Positions 42,075 to 52,565 of a stretch of DNA of 64,000 bases are shown piece by piece (position 1 is the stretch's first letter; every line of letters begins with the position of its first letter). The notes beneath the pieces are model-generated. The model was not told the origin of the DNA, searched no databases, and was given only the letters and a program-made list of their open reading frames with translations. The translations under genes and the position numbers were made by a program. Source of the stretch: Flavobacterium collinsii (lineage in GTDB: Bacteria; Bacteroidota; Bacteroidia; Flavobacteriales; Flavobacteriaceae); assembly GCF_902804485.1 (NCBI RefSeq), contig NZ_CADCST010000082.1:80610-144609 (forward strand). The letters run 5' to 3'.

Positions 42075-43502
42075 ATGACTAAAACTGCTCAATCGGTATG
42101 GGAAAACTGTTTGTCTTTTATAAAGGACAATATTCAAGATCAAGCATACAAAACTTGGTTTGAACCAATCAAATCAGTTGAGCTAACCGACAACGCGTTA
42201 TACATTCAAGTACCAAGTAAATTTTTCTATGAATGGCTCGAAGAGCATTACGTAAAATTATTGAAAGTTGCGCTTACCAAAGAACTGGGAAAAAACGCAA
42301 AGTTACTCTATAAAATTAAAATGGAGAACACTTATGGAAATAAACAGCCGTTTACCGAGCAGCTGCCAAGTTCCAACAGAGTTCCGATGAAACCGCAAGA
42401 GGTTGACGCTCCGTTTAAAAACTTAAATCCTGAACTTAAAAACCCGTTTGTAATTCCGGGGATCAGAAATTTAAAAATTGAATCACAGTTAAATCCTAAT
42501 TATAGTTTTGACAATTTCCTTGAAGGAGATTCTAACCGTTTAGCTCGTTCTGCAGGTATGGCTGTTGCCAACAAACCTGGAGGAACATCCTTTAATCCGT
42601 TATTGATTTTTGGAGGAGTTGGATTAGGAAAAACACACCTTGCACACGCTATAGGTGTGGAAGTAAAAGATAAATATCCTGAAAAAACGGTTTTATACAT
42701 TTCTGCTGAGATTTTCACACAACAATATATTGATTCGGTAAAAAAGAACAATCGTAATGATTTCATTCATTTTTACCAATTAATCGACGTTTTAATTATT
42801 GATGATGTTCAGTTTTTATCTGGAAAATCAGGAACTCAGGACGTATTTTTCCACATTTTTAACTACTTGCACCAAAACGGAAAGCAGGTAATTTTGACTT
42901 CAGACAAAGCTCCTGTTGATATGCAGGATATCGAGCAACGTTTGTTATCTCGTTTTAAATGGGGATTATCTGCTGAGTTACACCAGCCGGATTACGAAAC
43001 CAGAATTTCGATCTTAAAAAACATCTTATATCGTGATGGTGTTGAAATGCCGGAAGATATTATTGAATATGTAGCGCGCAACATCAAAAGTAACGTTAGA
43101 GAATTAGAAGGAGCTATTATTTCCTTAATCGCTCAGTCTTCTTTCAACAAAAAAGAGGTTACTATTGAATTGGCCAAAAGCGTTGTAGAGAAATTTGTTA
43201 AAAACGTAAAGAGAGAAATCTCTATCGATTATATTCAAAAAATTGTATCTGATTACTTTCAGCTTGACATTGAAACACTCCAATCGAAAACCCGAAAGAG
43301 GCACGTGGTACAGGCGAGACAATTGGCCATGTTTTTTGCAAAGAAATTCACAAAAGCTTCTTTGGCAAACATTGGCTCACAAATTGGAGATCGCGACCAC
43401 GCTACCGTATTACACGCTTGCAAAACAGTTGATAATTTAGTTTCTACAGACAAACAATTCAAAAAATTTGTCGAAGACATTAACAAAAAACTAACGCTAT
43501 AA
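42075..43502 (+). CDS. dnaA: Chromosomal replication initiator DnaA
   Basis: AAA+ initiator of 475 residues. Domain I (about 1-90) has VWENCLSFIKDNIQDQAYKT. Walker A is FGGVGLGKTHLAHAIG, Walker B is LIIDDVQFLSGK, sensor region ILTSDKAPVDM, arginine-finger-like SRFKWGL. Domain IV binds DnaA boxes: VVQARQLAMFFAKKFT and GDRDHATVLHACKTV. It is followed after 9 bp by a phosphatase gene. Flanking gene strand bias switches in this part of the window. Confidence 0.97.
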   Translation: MTKTAQSVWENCLSFIKDNIQDQAYKTWFEPIKSVELTDNALYIQVPSKFFYEWLEEHYVKLLKVALTKELGKNAKLLYKIKMENTYGNKQPFTEQLPSSNRVPMKPQEVDAPFKNLNPELKNPFVIPGIRNLKIESQLNPNYSFDNFLEGDSNRLARSAGMAVANKPGGTSFNPLLIFGGVGLGKTHLAHAIGVEVKDKYPEKTVLYISAEIFTQQYIDSVKKNNRNDFIHFYQLIDVLIIDDVQFLSGKSGTQDVFFHIFNYLHQNGKQVILTSDKAPVDMQDIEQRLLSRFKWGLSAELHQPDYETRISILKNILYRDGVEMPEDIIEYVARNIKSNVRELEGAIISLIAQSSFNKKEVTIELAKSVVEKFVKNVKREISIDYIQKIVSDYFQLDIETLQSKTRKRHVVQARQLAMFFAKKFTKASLANIGSQIGDRDHATVLHACKTVDNLVSTDKQFKKFVEDINKKLTL

Positions 43503-43511
43503 ACGCGCACC

Positions 43512-43979
43512 ATGCCAGTAAAAATCTTAATGGTTTGTTTGGGGAACATTTGCAGATCCCCTTTAGCTGAAGGTATTTTAGCTTCAAAATTGCCTAAAAA
43601 TAATTTCATCGTCGACTCAGCCGGAACCGGATCCTGGCATATAGGCCACTCCCCTGACAAACGATCTATAGCAGTTGCCAAAAAAAACGGCCTCGACATT
43701 GGACACCAAAAAGGAAGACAATTCAAAACTGCTGACTTCACTACTTTTGATTACATCTATGTGATGGATTCTTCGAATTATGACGACGTTATCAAACTGG
43801 CTCAGAACGAAGCACAAAAAAATAAAGTTTGTTTAATTTTAGACGAATTATTTCCGGGCGAAAATGTAGATGTCCCGGACCCCTACTTCGGTGTCACCAA
43901 CGGATTTGACAATGTATATCAAATGTTAGACGAAGTAACCGATATCATTTCGAAGAAACTTATCGAAAAACACTTATAA
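43512..43979 (+). CDS. Low-molecular-weight protein-tyrosine phosphatase
   Basis: Phosphatase of 155 residues. P-loop CLGNICRS with catalytic Cys and Arg near the N-terminus (about residues 9-16), and general-acid loop DVPDPYFG with Asp at about 124. It hydrolyses phosphotyrosine in proteins; in bacteria it often works in polysaccharide export or in arginine phosphate removal. It starts 9 bp after dnaA and probably shares its transcript. Confidence 0.94.
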   Translation: MPVKILMVCLGNICRSPLAEGILASKLPKNNFIVDSAGTGSWHIGHSPDKRSIAVAKKNGLDIGHQKGRQFKTADFTTFDYIYVMDSSNYDDVIKLAQNEAQKNKVCLILDELFPGENVDVPDPYFGVTNGFDNVYQMLDEVTDIISKKLIEKHL

Positions 43980-44013
43980 GTTCTTCTTTTCCTAACAACA
44001 TAAAAAGACAGAC

Positions 44014-44727
44014 ATGAAACTTCTCGGAAAACTTTATTTAATTCCAACAACAATGGGTGAAAGCGATCCGATGGATGTTTTACCTCAAACTGTTAAAAGA
44101 AGTATTGATTTTATAGACCACTATATTGTTGAAAACGAAAAAACGGCCCGTAAATCAATAAAAGCGGTATCTCCAGAGAAAAAACAATCCGAACTAATTC
44201 TTTTTACGCTTAACAAACGCACAGAGCCAAGCGAGCATTTAGACTTCATCAAACCTTTACTCGAAGGAAAAAATGTGGGTTTAATGAGCGAAGCCGGTTG
44301 TCCCGGAGTTGCCGATCCAGGTGCTGTAATTGTAAAATTGGCGCATGAAAAAGGAATTCAGGTAGTACCATTGGTTGGTCCGTCTTCTATTTTATTAGCT
44401 ATGATGGCTTCTGGTATGAACGGCCAAAGTTTTACTTTCAATGGCTATTTACCAATTGATAAAGACGAGAAAAAATCGGCATTAAAGTATTTTGAAAAAC
44501 TGTCTCAGGATAAAAATCAGTCGCAGCTTTTTATTGAAACACCTTATAGAAACAACAAATTAGTAGAAGACATTTTACAAATTCTAAATCCTTCTACGCA
44601 TCTGTGTATCGCAGCAGACATTACATTACCAACAGAATTCATCAAAACGATGCGTGTTTCGGACTGGAAAAAATTAAAAGTAGATTTACACAACAGACCA
44701 ACCATTTTTATCATCCATAAAATGTAA
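44014..44727 (+). CDS. SAM-dependent methyltransferase, RsmI-like (TP methylase family)
   Basis: Protein of 237 residues. Begins KLYLIPTTMGESDPMDVLPQ and contains NVGLMSEAGCPGVADPGAVI and GPSSILLAMMASGMNGQSF, the signature of the tetrapyrrole (corrin/porphyrin) methylase group that includes the 16S rRNA C1402 2'-O-methyltransferase RsmI. The N-terminal part differs from classical RsmI, and Flavobacteria often have two such genes, so I give no symbol. It lies 34 bp after the tyrosine phosphatase gene. Confidence 0.88.
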   Translation: MKLLGKLYLIPTTMGESDPMDVLPQTVKRSIDFIDHYIVENEKTARKSIKAVSPEKKQSELILFTLNKRTEPSEHLDFIKPLLEGKNVGLMSEAGCPGVADPGAVIVKLAHEKGIQVVPLVGPSSILLAMMASGMNGQSFTFNGYLPIDKDEKKSALKYFEKLSQDKNQSQLFIETPYRNNKLVEDILQILNPSTHLCIAADITLPTEFIKTMRVSDWKKLKVDLHNRPTIFIIHKM

Positions 44728-44749
44728 AATTGACTTCTAAATCTTATTT

Positions 44750-45262
44750 ATGAAAAAACTATCCGTTCTGCTATTCTTTTGTTTGACACATTGTTTTTCC
44801 TCTTCTGACACTAAAAAAGTATCAAAAAACACAACCGCAGAACAAAATGTTGCTACAGCTACTGACGATGAAAATACTGTTTCAGAAATAGATACCCATA
44901 CAGACGATAGTGAAATTCAAATAAAAGAAGACACCACCTTTGAAGATACTAATGTTTACATGACACTAGAAGCATTAGATGTTAAACCCGAATTCCATGG
45001 CGGCTTAAATAAATTTCACAAATTTGTTAACGAAAATTTTATAAAACCCGTTGAAGAGCCAACATTAGAAGGAAAAATACATATTACCTTTGTTATCGAA
45101 AAGGATGGTTCGTTATCAGATATAAAAATAATAAAACATCTTGGCTTCAATACAGCAAACGAAGCTATCCGTGTTCTAAAACAATGCCCAAAATGGATTC
45201 CCGGAGAGCTCAATCACAAAAAAATAAGAGTTTTTAAAACTGACTCTATTATCTTAAAATAG
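44750..45262 (+). CDS. TonB C-terminal domain protein, possible lipoprotein
   Basis: Protein of 170 residues. The N-terminus (LSVLLFFCLTHC) looks like a lipoprotein signal with a weak lipobox ending at Cys15. An acidic Thr/Glu/Asp-rich linker (about 20-70) follows. The C-terminal domain (about 82-168) matches TonB_C: EFHGGLNKFHKFVNENFIKP, GKIHITFVIEKDGSLSDIKI and CPKWIPGELNHKKIRV. It lacks a normal TonB membrane anchor and proline linker, so it is probably not an energy transducer. Confidence 0.8.
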   Translation: MKKLSVLLFFCLTHCFSSSDTKKVSKNTTAEQNVATATDDENTVSEIDTHTDDSEIQIKEDTTFEDTNVYMTLEALDVKPEFHGGLNKFHKFVNENFIKPVEEPTLEGKIHITFVIEKDGSLSDIKIIKHLGFNTANEAIRVLKQCPKWIPGELNHKKIRVFKTDSIILK

Positions 45263-45307
45263 TTCTTTCATATATCACTCACAAGTTTCCCCTAACCAAA
45301 CTTCAAC

Positions 45308-46435
45308 ATGAGTAAACTCCCAAACATTACCACCAGTATTTTTACAGTCATGTCTAAAATGGCTACGGAACACAATGCGATTAACCTATCACAAGGATTT
45401 CCAAATTTTCCTGTAGACGAAAGATTAACAGACATACTGGCGAAACTCACAAAAGAAAATGTGCACCAATATACTCCAATGGCCGGTTATCCGCCATTGA
45501 TGGAGCAAATCGCAAAATTGGTTCAAACCTCCTATAACCGAATCATCAGACCCGAAGCCGAAATTCTGGTTACTGCGGGTGCAACTCAAGGAATTTTTAC
45601 TACGATTTTAGCTTTAGTTAAAACGGATGACGAAGTTATTATCCTAGATCCGAGTTATGATTCTTATGAATCTCCGGTTCTACTTTGTAGTGCAAAACCC
45701 GTTCGCGTAGCTTTAAATGATAATTATACTCCTAATTGGGAAACGATAGCAAAAGCCTGTTCTTCAAAAACGAAGATGATTATCATCAATAATCCGCATA
45801 ATCCAACAGGAAAAATTTTAACGGAAGACGATTTTCTTCAACTGGAAAAATTACTTTCAAAATATCCTGACATCTTAGTTTTATCTGATGAAGTTTATGA
45901 ATATATTACTTTCGAAGAAAAACATATTTCAGCACATACTAAAGATTTTCTTTTAGATCGTTGTATTATGATTTCTTCTTTCGGAAAATCATTTCACATT
46001 ACCGGTTGGAAAATTGGTTATACTGTGGCTCCGGAACATTTAATGAAAGAAATCAAAAAAGTACATCAGTTTCTGGTTTTTAGCGTGAATAGTATTTCAC
46101 AAGCTGCTATCAGTCAGTATTTAGATGTTGTGGATGTCAGCCTGCTTGGGAAATTCTATCAGGAAAAAAGAGATTATTTTCAGAAACTGCTTCAAAACAG
46201 CCGATTTGAATTGAAACCGTGCGAAGGAACTTATTTTCAGGTCGCTTCTTATGCCGGCATTTCAAATGAAGACGATGTTACTTTCTGTAAAAATTTAATC
46301 ACGGAACATGGCGTTGCCGCAATTCCAATTTCTTCTTTCTATTCCAATCACAAAGATCAAAAGCTAATACGTTTTTGTTTTGCCAAAGACAATGCCACCC
46401 TCGAAGCAGCTGCAAAAAAACTATGTGATATTTAA
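45308..46435 (+). CDS. Methionine aminotransferase (PLP-dependent class I/II)
   Basis: Aminotransferase of 375 residues. N-terminal INLSQGFPNFPVDERL is typical of the KAT/YbdL group. The PLP Lys is in SSFGKSFHITGWKIGY, with IINNPHNPTGKIL and VLSDEVYEYITF before it. YbdL-type enzymes prefer methionine, histidine and phenylalanine as amino donors and serve in methionine salvage. Start ATG 45308 gives the standard N-terminus. It is the last gene of this plus-strand cluster before a short gap. Confidence 0.9.
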   Translation: MSKLPNITTSIFTVMSKMATEHNAINLSQGFPNFPVDERLTDILAKLTKENVHQYTPMAGYPPLMEQIAKLVQTSYNRIIRPEAEILVTAGATQGIFTTILALVKTDDEVIILDPSYDSYESPVLLCSAKPVRVALNDNYTPNWETIAKACSSKTKMIIINNPHNPTGKILTEDDFLQLEKLLSKYPDILVLSDEVYEYITFEEKHISAHTKDFLLDRCIMISSFGKSFHITGWKIGYTVAPEHLMKEIKKVHQFLVFSVNSISQAAISQYLDVVDVSLLGKFYQEKRDYFQKLLQNSRFELKPCEGTYFQVASYAGISNEDDVTFCKNLITEHGVAAIPISSFYSNHKDQKLIRFCFAKDNATLEAAAKKLCDI

Positions 46436-46512
46436 AGTTTATCAAAAATTTATAACATTATTATGCGTGCATCCTATTTATTTAATTAATATTGTAATAA
46501 AAAGAAAATCAT

Positions 46513-47394
46513 ATGAGCTATACAGATAAAATGTTAAGAGATGACGCTTTAAAAGGCAAAGTCATTGTTGTTACTGGCGGAGGAAGCGGTTTAGGAAAAG
46601 CTATGACCAAATACTTCTTAGAATTAGGGGCTCAGGTAGCCATTACTTCAAGAGATTTAGATAAGCTTAAAAATACTGCTGCCGAGCTTGAAGCCGAAAC
46701 CGGAGGAAAATGTTTACCGCTTCAATGCGACGTTCGTCACTATGAAGAAGTGGAGAATATGCTTCAGGAAGTTTTAAAAACTTTTGGAAAAGTGGATGTT
46801 CTTTTAAACAATGCTGCCGGAAATTTCATCTCTCCAACAGAACGTTTATCTGCCAATGCTTTTGATACTGTTATTGATATTGTATTAAAAGGATCTAAAA
46901 ACTGTACGCTAGCCTTTGGCAAACACTGGATCGATACCAAACAAACCTCTGCTACAATTTTAAATATTGTAACGACTTATGCCTGGACAGGATCTGCATA
47001 TGTAGTACCAAGTGCGACTGCAAAAGCAGGAGTTTTAGCTATGACCCGCAGTTTGGCAGTGGAATGGGCAAAATACGGAATCCGTTCTAACGCAATTGCC
47101 CCAGGGCCTTTCCCTACAAAAGGAGCCTGGGACCGACTGTTACCGGGAGATCTGGCCGAAAAATTCGACATGGCAAAAAAAGTACCATTGAAACGCGTAG
47201 GCGATCATCAGGAACTGGCTAATCTTGCCGCTTATTTAGTTTCCGATTTTTCAGCTTATGTAAACGGAGATGTTATTACAATTGATGGTGGCGAATGGCT
47301 AAAAGGTGCGGGACAATTTAATCTGCTGGAAGCAATTCCTGAAGAACTTTGGGACCAGCTTGAAATGATGATTAAAGCAAAAAAGAATAAATAA
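46513..47394 (+). CDS. SDR oxidoreductase, 2,4-dienoyl-CoA reductase-like
   Basis: SDR of 293 residues. Cofactor motif TGGGSGLGKAM, NNAAGNF, and in place of YxxxK the sequence VPSATAKAGVLAMTRSLAVE, as in 2,4-dienoyl-CoA reductases, whose active site uses this Lys. C-terminal NAIAPGPFPTKGAWDRLLP and GGEWLKGAGQFN fit the same group. The enzyme would reduce 2,4-dienoyl-CoA with NADPH during unsaturated fatty-acid breakdown. It stands alone, followed by a terminator. Confidence 0.87.
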   Translation: MSYTDKMLRDDALKGKVIVVTGGGSGLGKAMTKYFLELGAQVAITSRDLDKLKNTAAELEAETGGKCLPLQCDVRHYEEVENMLQEVLKTFGKVDVLLNNAAGNFISPTERLSANAFDTVIDIVLKGSKNCTLAFGKHWIDTKQTSATILNIVTTYAWTGSAYVVPSATAKAGVLAMTRSLAVEWAKYGIRSNAIAPGPFPTKGAWDRLLPGDLAEKFDMAKKVPLKRVGDHQELANLAAYLVSDFSAYVNGDVITIDGGEWLKGAGQFNLLEAIPEELWDQLEMMIKAKKNK

Positions 47395-47447
47395 TTACAA
47401 GTGCTTACTAAATTCAGAATACTTTTTTTAAACTATACTGATTGCAC

Positions 47448-47482
47448 AAAATCCCGATGGCCTTGCTATCGGGATTTTTTTT
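47448..47482 (+). terminator. Terminator after the SDR gene
   Basis: AAAATCCCGAT pairs perfectly with ATCGGGATTTT around a 9-nt loop; T-run follows. The rest of the 332-bp gap to 47726 holds no gene; its right end carries the udk promoter. Confidence 0.85.
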
Positions 47483-47692
47483 GTATAACTAACTAAAGCT
47501 CATAATACCAAAATGGCAGTAGAGGTATACCTGTACGCATTTCCCTACATCAAGTCCCTCATAGGAAAATCAAAATTGCGATTTGATTTACGCAATTCAT
47601 AATTTATCCAACCAATCCGTGATCTCTATTAAACTTCTGCTTATAAACTCAATTTTACAGTTCGGATTCCATTATCAATCCAGTTAAATTAT

Positions 47693-47700
47693 TATTTTTG
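47693..47700 (+). promoter_or_regulatory. -7 box of udk
   Basis: TATTTTTG matches TAnnTTTG exactly, 26 nt before the udk ATG. No -33 TTG at the usual distance. Confidence 0.4.
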
Positions 47701-47726
47701 CCGTACAAATATATAACACAAATTTT

Positions 47727-48335
47727 ATGCTCATTATTGGACTTGCAGGAGGAACAGGAAGTGGAAAAACAACAGTAGTACACCAAATCATGAATGAATT
47801 ACCGGACACTGAAGTGGGCGTAATTTCTCAGGATTCGTATTATAAAGAGACTACCAATTTGTCGTTTGACGAAAGAGCATTAATCAACTTTGACCACCCG
47901 CGTGCGATAGATTTTGAATTACTGGTAAAGCACCTTAAAGCACTAAAAGCTGGCGAAACTATCGATCAGCCTGTATATTCTTTCATACAGCACAATAGAA
48001 CTGATGATACGGTTTCAACTCATCCGAGAAAAGTTATGATTGTTGAAGGAATTTTAATTTTAACAAATCCGGAATTACGTGATCTTTTTGACATTAAAAT
48101 CTTTGTTCACGCAGATTCAGACGAAAGATTAATCAGACGTTTAAAAAGAGACATCTCAGAACGTGGACGTGATATTGACGAAGTTTTAACTCGTTATCAA
48201 AACACTTTAAAACCAATGCACGAACAGTTTATAGAACCTTCCAAAGCTTTCGCGGACATTATCATTCCAAACGACAAATACAATACCGTTGCAATTGATG
48301 TTGTCCGGGCTGTAATTAATCAACGAATTTTATAA
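47727..48335 (+). CDS. udk: Uridine kinase
   Basis: Kinase of 202 residues that phosphorylates uridine and cytidine in pyrimidine salvage. P-loop GLAGGTGSGKTT (about 5-16), SQDSYYKET, NFDHPRAIDFELL, and the lid region RRLKRDISERGRDIDEVL. C-terminal EPSKAFADIIIPN. Length is normal for the family. Confidence 0.96.
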   Translation: MLIIGLAGGTGSGKTTVVHQIMNELPDTEVGVISQDSYYKETTNLSFDERALINFDHPRAIDFELLVKHLKALKAGETIDQPVYSFIQHNRTDDTVSTHPRKVMIVEGILILTNPELRDLFDIKIFVHADSDERLIRRLKRDISERGRDIDEVLTRYQNTLKPMHEQFIEPSKAFADIIIPNDKYNTVAIDVVRAVINQRIL

Positions 48336-48380
48336 TTTTTATTGTAAATTTATTGCATCAAAATTAGAAGATCCATTTAA

Positions 48381-48409
48381 CCTTTTGTGCCTTACACGGG
48401 CACAAAAGG
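48381..48409 (+). terminator. Hairpin CCTTTTGTGCC after udk
   Basis: Perfect 11-bp stem CCTTTTGTGCC / GGCACAAAAGG with a 7-nt loop, 46 bases after udk. The core CTTTTGTG...CACAAAAGGAT reappears in the structured element at 63765-63880. Confidence 0.55.
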
Positions 48410-48480
48410 ATTATCACTTCTACCAGAATCAAAAACACCAATCGAAATTACACAATACAAGCGGTTAAATAAAAACTAAA

Positions 48481-48807
48481 ATGAAAAATCCATATAAAAA
48501 CAAAAAATGGTTCAAACTCCTGGGAAACAAATATGTTTGGGTGTTATTATTTTTTGTAGTATGGATGTTATTCTTAGATAATTATTCTTATTTTGATCAT
48601 CGTTTTCTGGACAACCAAATCCACGAATTACAAGACAATAAAAAATACTATCAGGACGAAATAAAAAAAGATCAGGAACAGATCAAACAGCTTAAAAATC
48701 CTGAACAAATAGAGAAATATGCCCGCGAGAAGTACTTTATGAAAAAAGACAGCGAAGATATTTACATCATCCAATTTGAAGGAGACACCATTCAAGATAA
48801 AGAATAA
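48481..48807 (+). CDS. Septum formation initiator, FtsB/DivIC-like
   Basis: Bitopic protein of 108 residues. Short cytoplasmic N-terminus, membrane helix (VWVLLFFVVWMLFLDNYS, about 18-35), then a periplasmic coiled coil (about 42-80, QIHELQDNKKYYQDEIKKDQ) and the DivIC motif PEQIEKYAREKYFMKK. It takes part in divisome assembly together with FtsL and FtsQ. Its stop lies 16 bp before the ATG of the mutase small subunit, so they share a transcript. Confidence 0.9.
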   Translation: MKNPYKNKKWFKLLGNKYVWVLLFFVVWMLFLDNYSYFDHRFLDNQIHELQDNKKYYQDEIKKDQEQIKQLKNPEQIEKYAREKYFMKKDSEDIYIIQFEGDTIQDKE

Positions 48808-48823
48808 CCCGAAAAAATACCCA

Positions 48824-50188
48824 ATGGCCACTACCCTATTCGACGATTTTAACCCGATTTCATCCAAACAATGGAAACAAAAAATTCAGTTTGAATTAGA
48901 TGGAGCCGATTACAACCAGACTGTAATTTGGAATTCTCCCGAAGACATTCAGGTAAAACCATTTTACCACAGTGATGAATTCACAAAAGCTGCAACTGTA
49001 CAAACTCAAGCTTCAAACTTTAAAATTTGCCAAAACATTTTTGTTTACGATATCGAGAAATCGATTCAAAGAGCTATCAATACACTTGAAAGAGGTGCTG
49101 AAAGCTTACGATTTACAATCGAAAACGAAACCACTGATATTGAAAAATTACTGGAAGCACTCCCTTTAGAAAATAGAATCGTTTACTTTAATTTGAATTT
49201 TATTTCAATCGATTTCGCACAACTATTAGACCGTATTTCAATTCAAAAGAAAGCGATTTTCTACTGTAACATTGACCCTATTGGTCATTTGGCGAGAGAA
49301 GGAAACTGGTTTACAACAGCCGAGAAAAGCAATTTTGAGACCCTCGAAAAAATATCAAAAACTGTATCCAATATTTCCATTTTAAGCATCGATTCCGGCT
49401 TATATCAAAATTCCGGCGCTAATATTACACAACAAATCGCTTACAGTTTAGCACATGCTAACGAATACCTAAACCGATTTCCCAATTCGCCCCAACCAAT
49501 TGTTTTTGAAGTCTCAGTAGGAACCAATTATTTCTTTGAAATTGCCAAGCTTCGTGCATTGCGAATGCTTTTCAACTTAATTGCCGCTGAATACAATTCC
49601 GGTTTAAAATGTCATTTATTGGTCACTCCAACCAAACGAAATAAAACGATATACGACTATAACGTCAACATGCTGCGTACCACAACAGAATGCATGTCGG
49701 CTATTTTAGGCGGTGCAGATGCTGTAGCCAACTTACCTTACGATTCTTTGTACCATAAGGACAATGAATTTGGTGACCGAATTGCCCGCAATCAATTGCT
49801 GGTTTTAAAACACGAAAGTTACTTTGACAAAGTCGACAATCCGGCAGATGGAAGTTATTACATTGAAAGCCTGACCCTACAGCTGGCCGAAAAAAGCTTA
49901 GCCTTGTTTAAAGACATCGAAGCAAACGGAGGTTTCTTAAAACTTTTGAACGACGGATCAATCAAAAAGAAAATCCAGGAAAGTGCCGCAAAAGAGCAGG
50001 AATTGTTCGACTCTAAAAAAGAAATTTTGTTAGGTACGAACAAACATCCGAACAAAGAAGACAAAATGAAACATGATTTAGAATTGTTTCCTTTCGTGAA
50101 AGTAAAACCAAGAAAAACATTAATTACTCCAATAATAGAAAAAAGACTGGCTGAAAAACTTGAGCAGGAACGTCTAGAACTTGAATAA
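48824..50188 (+). CDS. mutA: Methylmalonyl-CoA mutase small subunit
   Basis: Catalytically silent partner of the heterodimeric mutase, 454 residues from ATG 48824 (MATTLFDDFNPISSKQWKQK). A longer frame from TTG 48776 overlaps the upstream gene and is rejected. It has the barrel domain of the family (GANITQQIAYSLAHANEYL, TTECMSAILGGADAVANLPY and NPADGSYYIESLT) but no cobalamin-binding domain. It pairs with the large subunit encoded 42 bp downstream. Together they convert succinyl-CoA and methylmalonyl-CoA in propionate metabolism. Confidence 0.93.
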   Translation: MATTLFDDFNPISSKQWKQKIQFELDGADYNQTVIWNSPEDIQVKPFYHSDEFTKAATVQTQASNFKICQNIFVYDIEKSIQRAINTLERGAESLRFTIENETTDIEKLLEALPLENRIVYFNLNFISIDFAQLLDRISIQKKAIFYCNIDPIGHLAREGNWFTTAEKSNFETLEKISKTVSNISILSIDSGLYQNSGANITQQIAYSLAHANEYLNRFPNSPQPIVFEVSVGTNYFFEIAKLRALRMLFNLIAAEYNSGLKCHLLVTPTKRNKTIYDYNVNMLRTTTECMSAILGGADAVANLPYDSLYHKDNEFGDRIARNQLLVLKHESYFDKVDNPADGSYYIESLTLQLAEKSLALFKDIEANGGFLKLLNDGSIKKKIQESAAKEQELFDSKKEILLGTNKHPNKEDKMKHDLELFPFVKVKPRKTLITPIIEKRLAEKLEQERLELE

Positions 50189-50230
50189 ACTTTTAAAGTA
50201 GTTAATTAAACCATACAACGAAGAGTCTCC

Positions 50231-52372
50231 ATGATTAGAAAAGACCTTACACATATTACGTTAGATGTCGACAGTGCAAAGTTAGACGTGCAGAAGCCTG
50301 ACTCAGAATCCCCACTTCAGAACTTCACAACAGCTGAAGGGATTGAGCTCAAAAAAAAGTACGCTGGCAAAGATATTGAAGATTTAGAGTTTCTGAATTT
50401 CGGAGCCGGATTTGCACCAAATTTACGCGGACCTTATGCTACAATGTACGTAAGACGTCCATGGACGATTCGTCAATATGCAGGGTTTTCAACCGCAGAA
50501 GAAAGCAATGCTTTTTACAGAAGAAATTTAGCTGCCGGACAAAAAGGACTTTCCATTGCTTTTGACCTACCAACCCATCGAGGTTATGATTCAGATCATG
50601 AGCGGGTAGTTGGTGATGTTGGAAAAGCCGGAGTAGCAATCGATTCTGTCGAAGACATGAAAGTATTGTTCGATCAGATTCCACTAGACGAAATGTCGGT
50701 TTCGATGACGATGAATGGAGCCGTTTTACCTATTATGGCTTTTTATATCGTTGCTGCCGAAGAACAAGGTGTATCTATTGAAAAATTATCCGGAACCATC
50801 CAAAACGATATCCTGAAAGAGTTCATGGTACGTAATACTTACATTTACCCACCAACTCCTTCGATGAAAATCATCGCTGATATTTTTGAATTTACGAGCA
50901 AAAAAATGCCAAAATTCAATTCTATTTCTATTTCTGGATATCACATGCAGGAAGCCGGTGCTACTGCCGATATTGAATTGGCTTATACCTTGGCAGATGG
51001 TCTTGAGTATATTAGAACCGGACTTTCAACGGGAATGACTATTGACGATTTTGCTCCAAGATTGTCTTTCTTTTGGGCCATTGGAATGAATCACTTTATG
51101 GAAATTGCCAAAATGAGAGCCGGTCGAATGATTTGGGCAAAATTAGTACAACAATTCAATCCTAAAAGTGACAAATCTTTAGCCCTGAGAACACATTGTC
51201 AAACCAGTGGCTGGAGTTTAACAGAACAGGATCCTTTTAACAATGTAGCCAGAACTTGTATCGAGGCCACAGCGGCAGCCTTTGGCGGAACACAATCACT
51301 CCATACAAATGCGCTAGATGAAGCTATTGCTTTACCTACTGATTTCTCGGCAAGAATTGCCCGAAATACACAAATCTTTCTACAGGAAGAAACTAAAATT
51401 ACCAAAACGGTTGATCCTTGGGGAGGAAGTTATTATGTTGAAAGCCTTACCGATGAAATCCTGAAAAGTACCTGGAAACTGATTGAAGAAGTCGAGGAAC
51501 TAGGCGGAATGACAAAAGCCATTGAAGCCGGAATTCCAAAATTGAGAATCGAAGAAGCAGCAGCAAGAAAACAAGCAAGAATAGACAGCGGACAAGATAT
51601 AATTGTAGGTGTAAATCAATATCGTTTAGAAAAAGAAGATCCTTTGCATATTCTGGATGTTGACAACCAAATGGTACGTAAACAGCAAATCGATCAGCTT
51701 ACAACAATTAAAGAAACAAGAGATACTGAAAAAGTAAATCAATCACTCGAAAAATTAATTCATTGTGCAAAAACCGGAGAAGGGAACTTACTCGCAATTG
51801 CAATTGAAGCCGCCCGAAACAGAGCGACTTTAGGAGAAATTAGCGATGCTCTTGAAAGTGTATTCGGCAGATTCAAAGCACAAATTAAATCCTTTAGCGG
51901 TGTGTATAGTGCAGCAATAAAAAACGACGAGAATTTTGAAAAGGCAAAACAATTAGCAGATGCCTTTGCCAAACAGGAAGGAAGACGTCCGAGAATTATG
52001 ATTGCAAAAATGGGTCAGGACGGACATGACCGAGGCGCAAAAGTAGTGGCTACGGGTTATGCCGATGTAGGTTTCGACGTAGACATAGGTCCGCTATTCC
52101 AAACGCCAGCTGAAGCTGCCAAACAAGCTGTTGAAAATGACGTTCACATTCTAGGTGTTTCATCACTCGCTGCCGGGCATAAAACTCTGGTGCCTCAGGT
52201 TATTGAAGAACTTAAAAAACACGGACGGGAAGATATTATGGTCATAGTGGGAGGAGTAATTCCGGCACAGGATTATCAATTTCTCTTTGATGCCGGAGCA
52301 GTAGCTGTATTTGGTCCAGGAACAAAAATTAGTGAAGCTGCTATTAAAATTTTAGAAATTTTAATTGATTAA
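50231..52372 (+). CDS. mutB: Methylmalonyl-CoA mutase large subunit
   Basis: Adenosylcobalamin-dependent mutase, 713 residues. Barrel domain (about 40-560) with [40 protein letters not shown] and [21 protein letters not shown]-terminal B12 domain (about 580-710) with the lower-ligand motif DGHDRGAK (Asp-x-His-x-x-Gly) and [10 protein letters not shown]. It converts methylmalonyl-CoA to succinyl-CoA. It is the last gene of the ftsB-mutA-mutB operon and is followed by a terminator. Confidence 0.96.
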   Translation: MIRKDLTHITLDVDSAKLDVQKPDSESPLQNFTTAEGIELKKKYAGKDIEDLEFLNFGAGFAPNLRGPYATMYVRRPWTIRQYAGFSTAEESNAFYRRNLAAGQKGLSIAFDLPTHRGYDSDHERVVGDVGKAGVAIDSVEDMKVLFDQIPLDEMSVSMTMNGAVLPIMAFYIVAAEEQGVSIEKLSGTIQNDILKEFMVRNTYIYPPTPSMKIIADIFEFTSKKMPKFNSISISGYHMQEAGATADIELAYTLADGLEYIRTGLSTGMTIDDFAPRLSFFWAIGMNHFMEIAKMRAGRMIWAKLVQQFNPKSDKSLALRTHCQTSGWSLTEQDPFNNVARTCIEATAAAFGGTQSLHTNALDEAIALPTDFSARIARNTQIFLQEETKITKTVDPWGGSYYVESLTDEILKSTWKLIEEVEELGGMTKAIEAGIPKLRIEEAAARKQARIDSGQDIIVGVNQYRLEKEDPLHILDVDNQMVRKQQIDQLTTIKETRDTEKVNQSLEKLIHCAKTGEGNLLAIAIEAARNRATLGEISDALESVFGRFKAQIKSFSGVYSAAIKNDENFEKAKQLADAFAKQEGRRPRIMIAKMGQDGHDRGAKVVATGYADVGFDVDIGPLFQTPAEAAKQAVENDVHILGVSSLAAGHKTLVPQVIEELKKHGREDIMVIVGGVIPAQDYQFLFDAGAVAVFGPGTKISEAAIKILEILID

Positions 52373-52402
52373 AATGTAATATACAAAAGATAAACTAATT
52401 CC

Positions 52403-52429
52403 AAGAGAGACAAATGTCTCTCTTTTTTT
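52403..52429 (+). terminator. Terminator after mutB
   Basis: AAGAGAGACA pairs with TGTCTCTCTT, loop of 2 nt by strict pairing, followed by TTTTT. Confidence 0.8.
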
Positions 52430-52565
52430 ATCCAGTATTTTCAATTTTCACTCCAACGAAAAACCTTTAACCTTTATCAGAGTCCTACTGTCATTTGAAA
52501 TGACACATAGCGACAATTCACATCTAAAATATCATTCAATATTATCAATTAAAAGCAAGCATAAA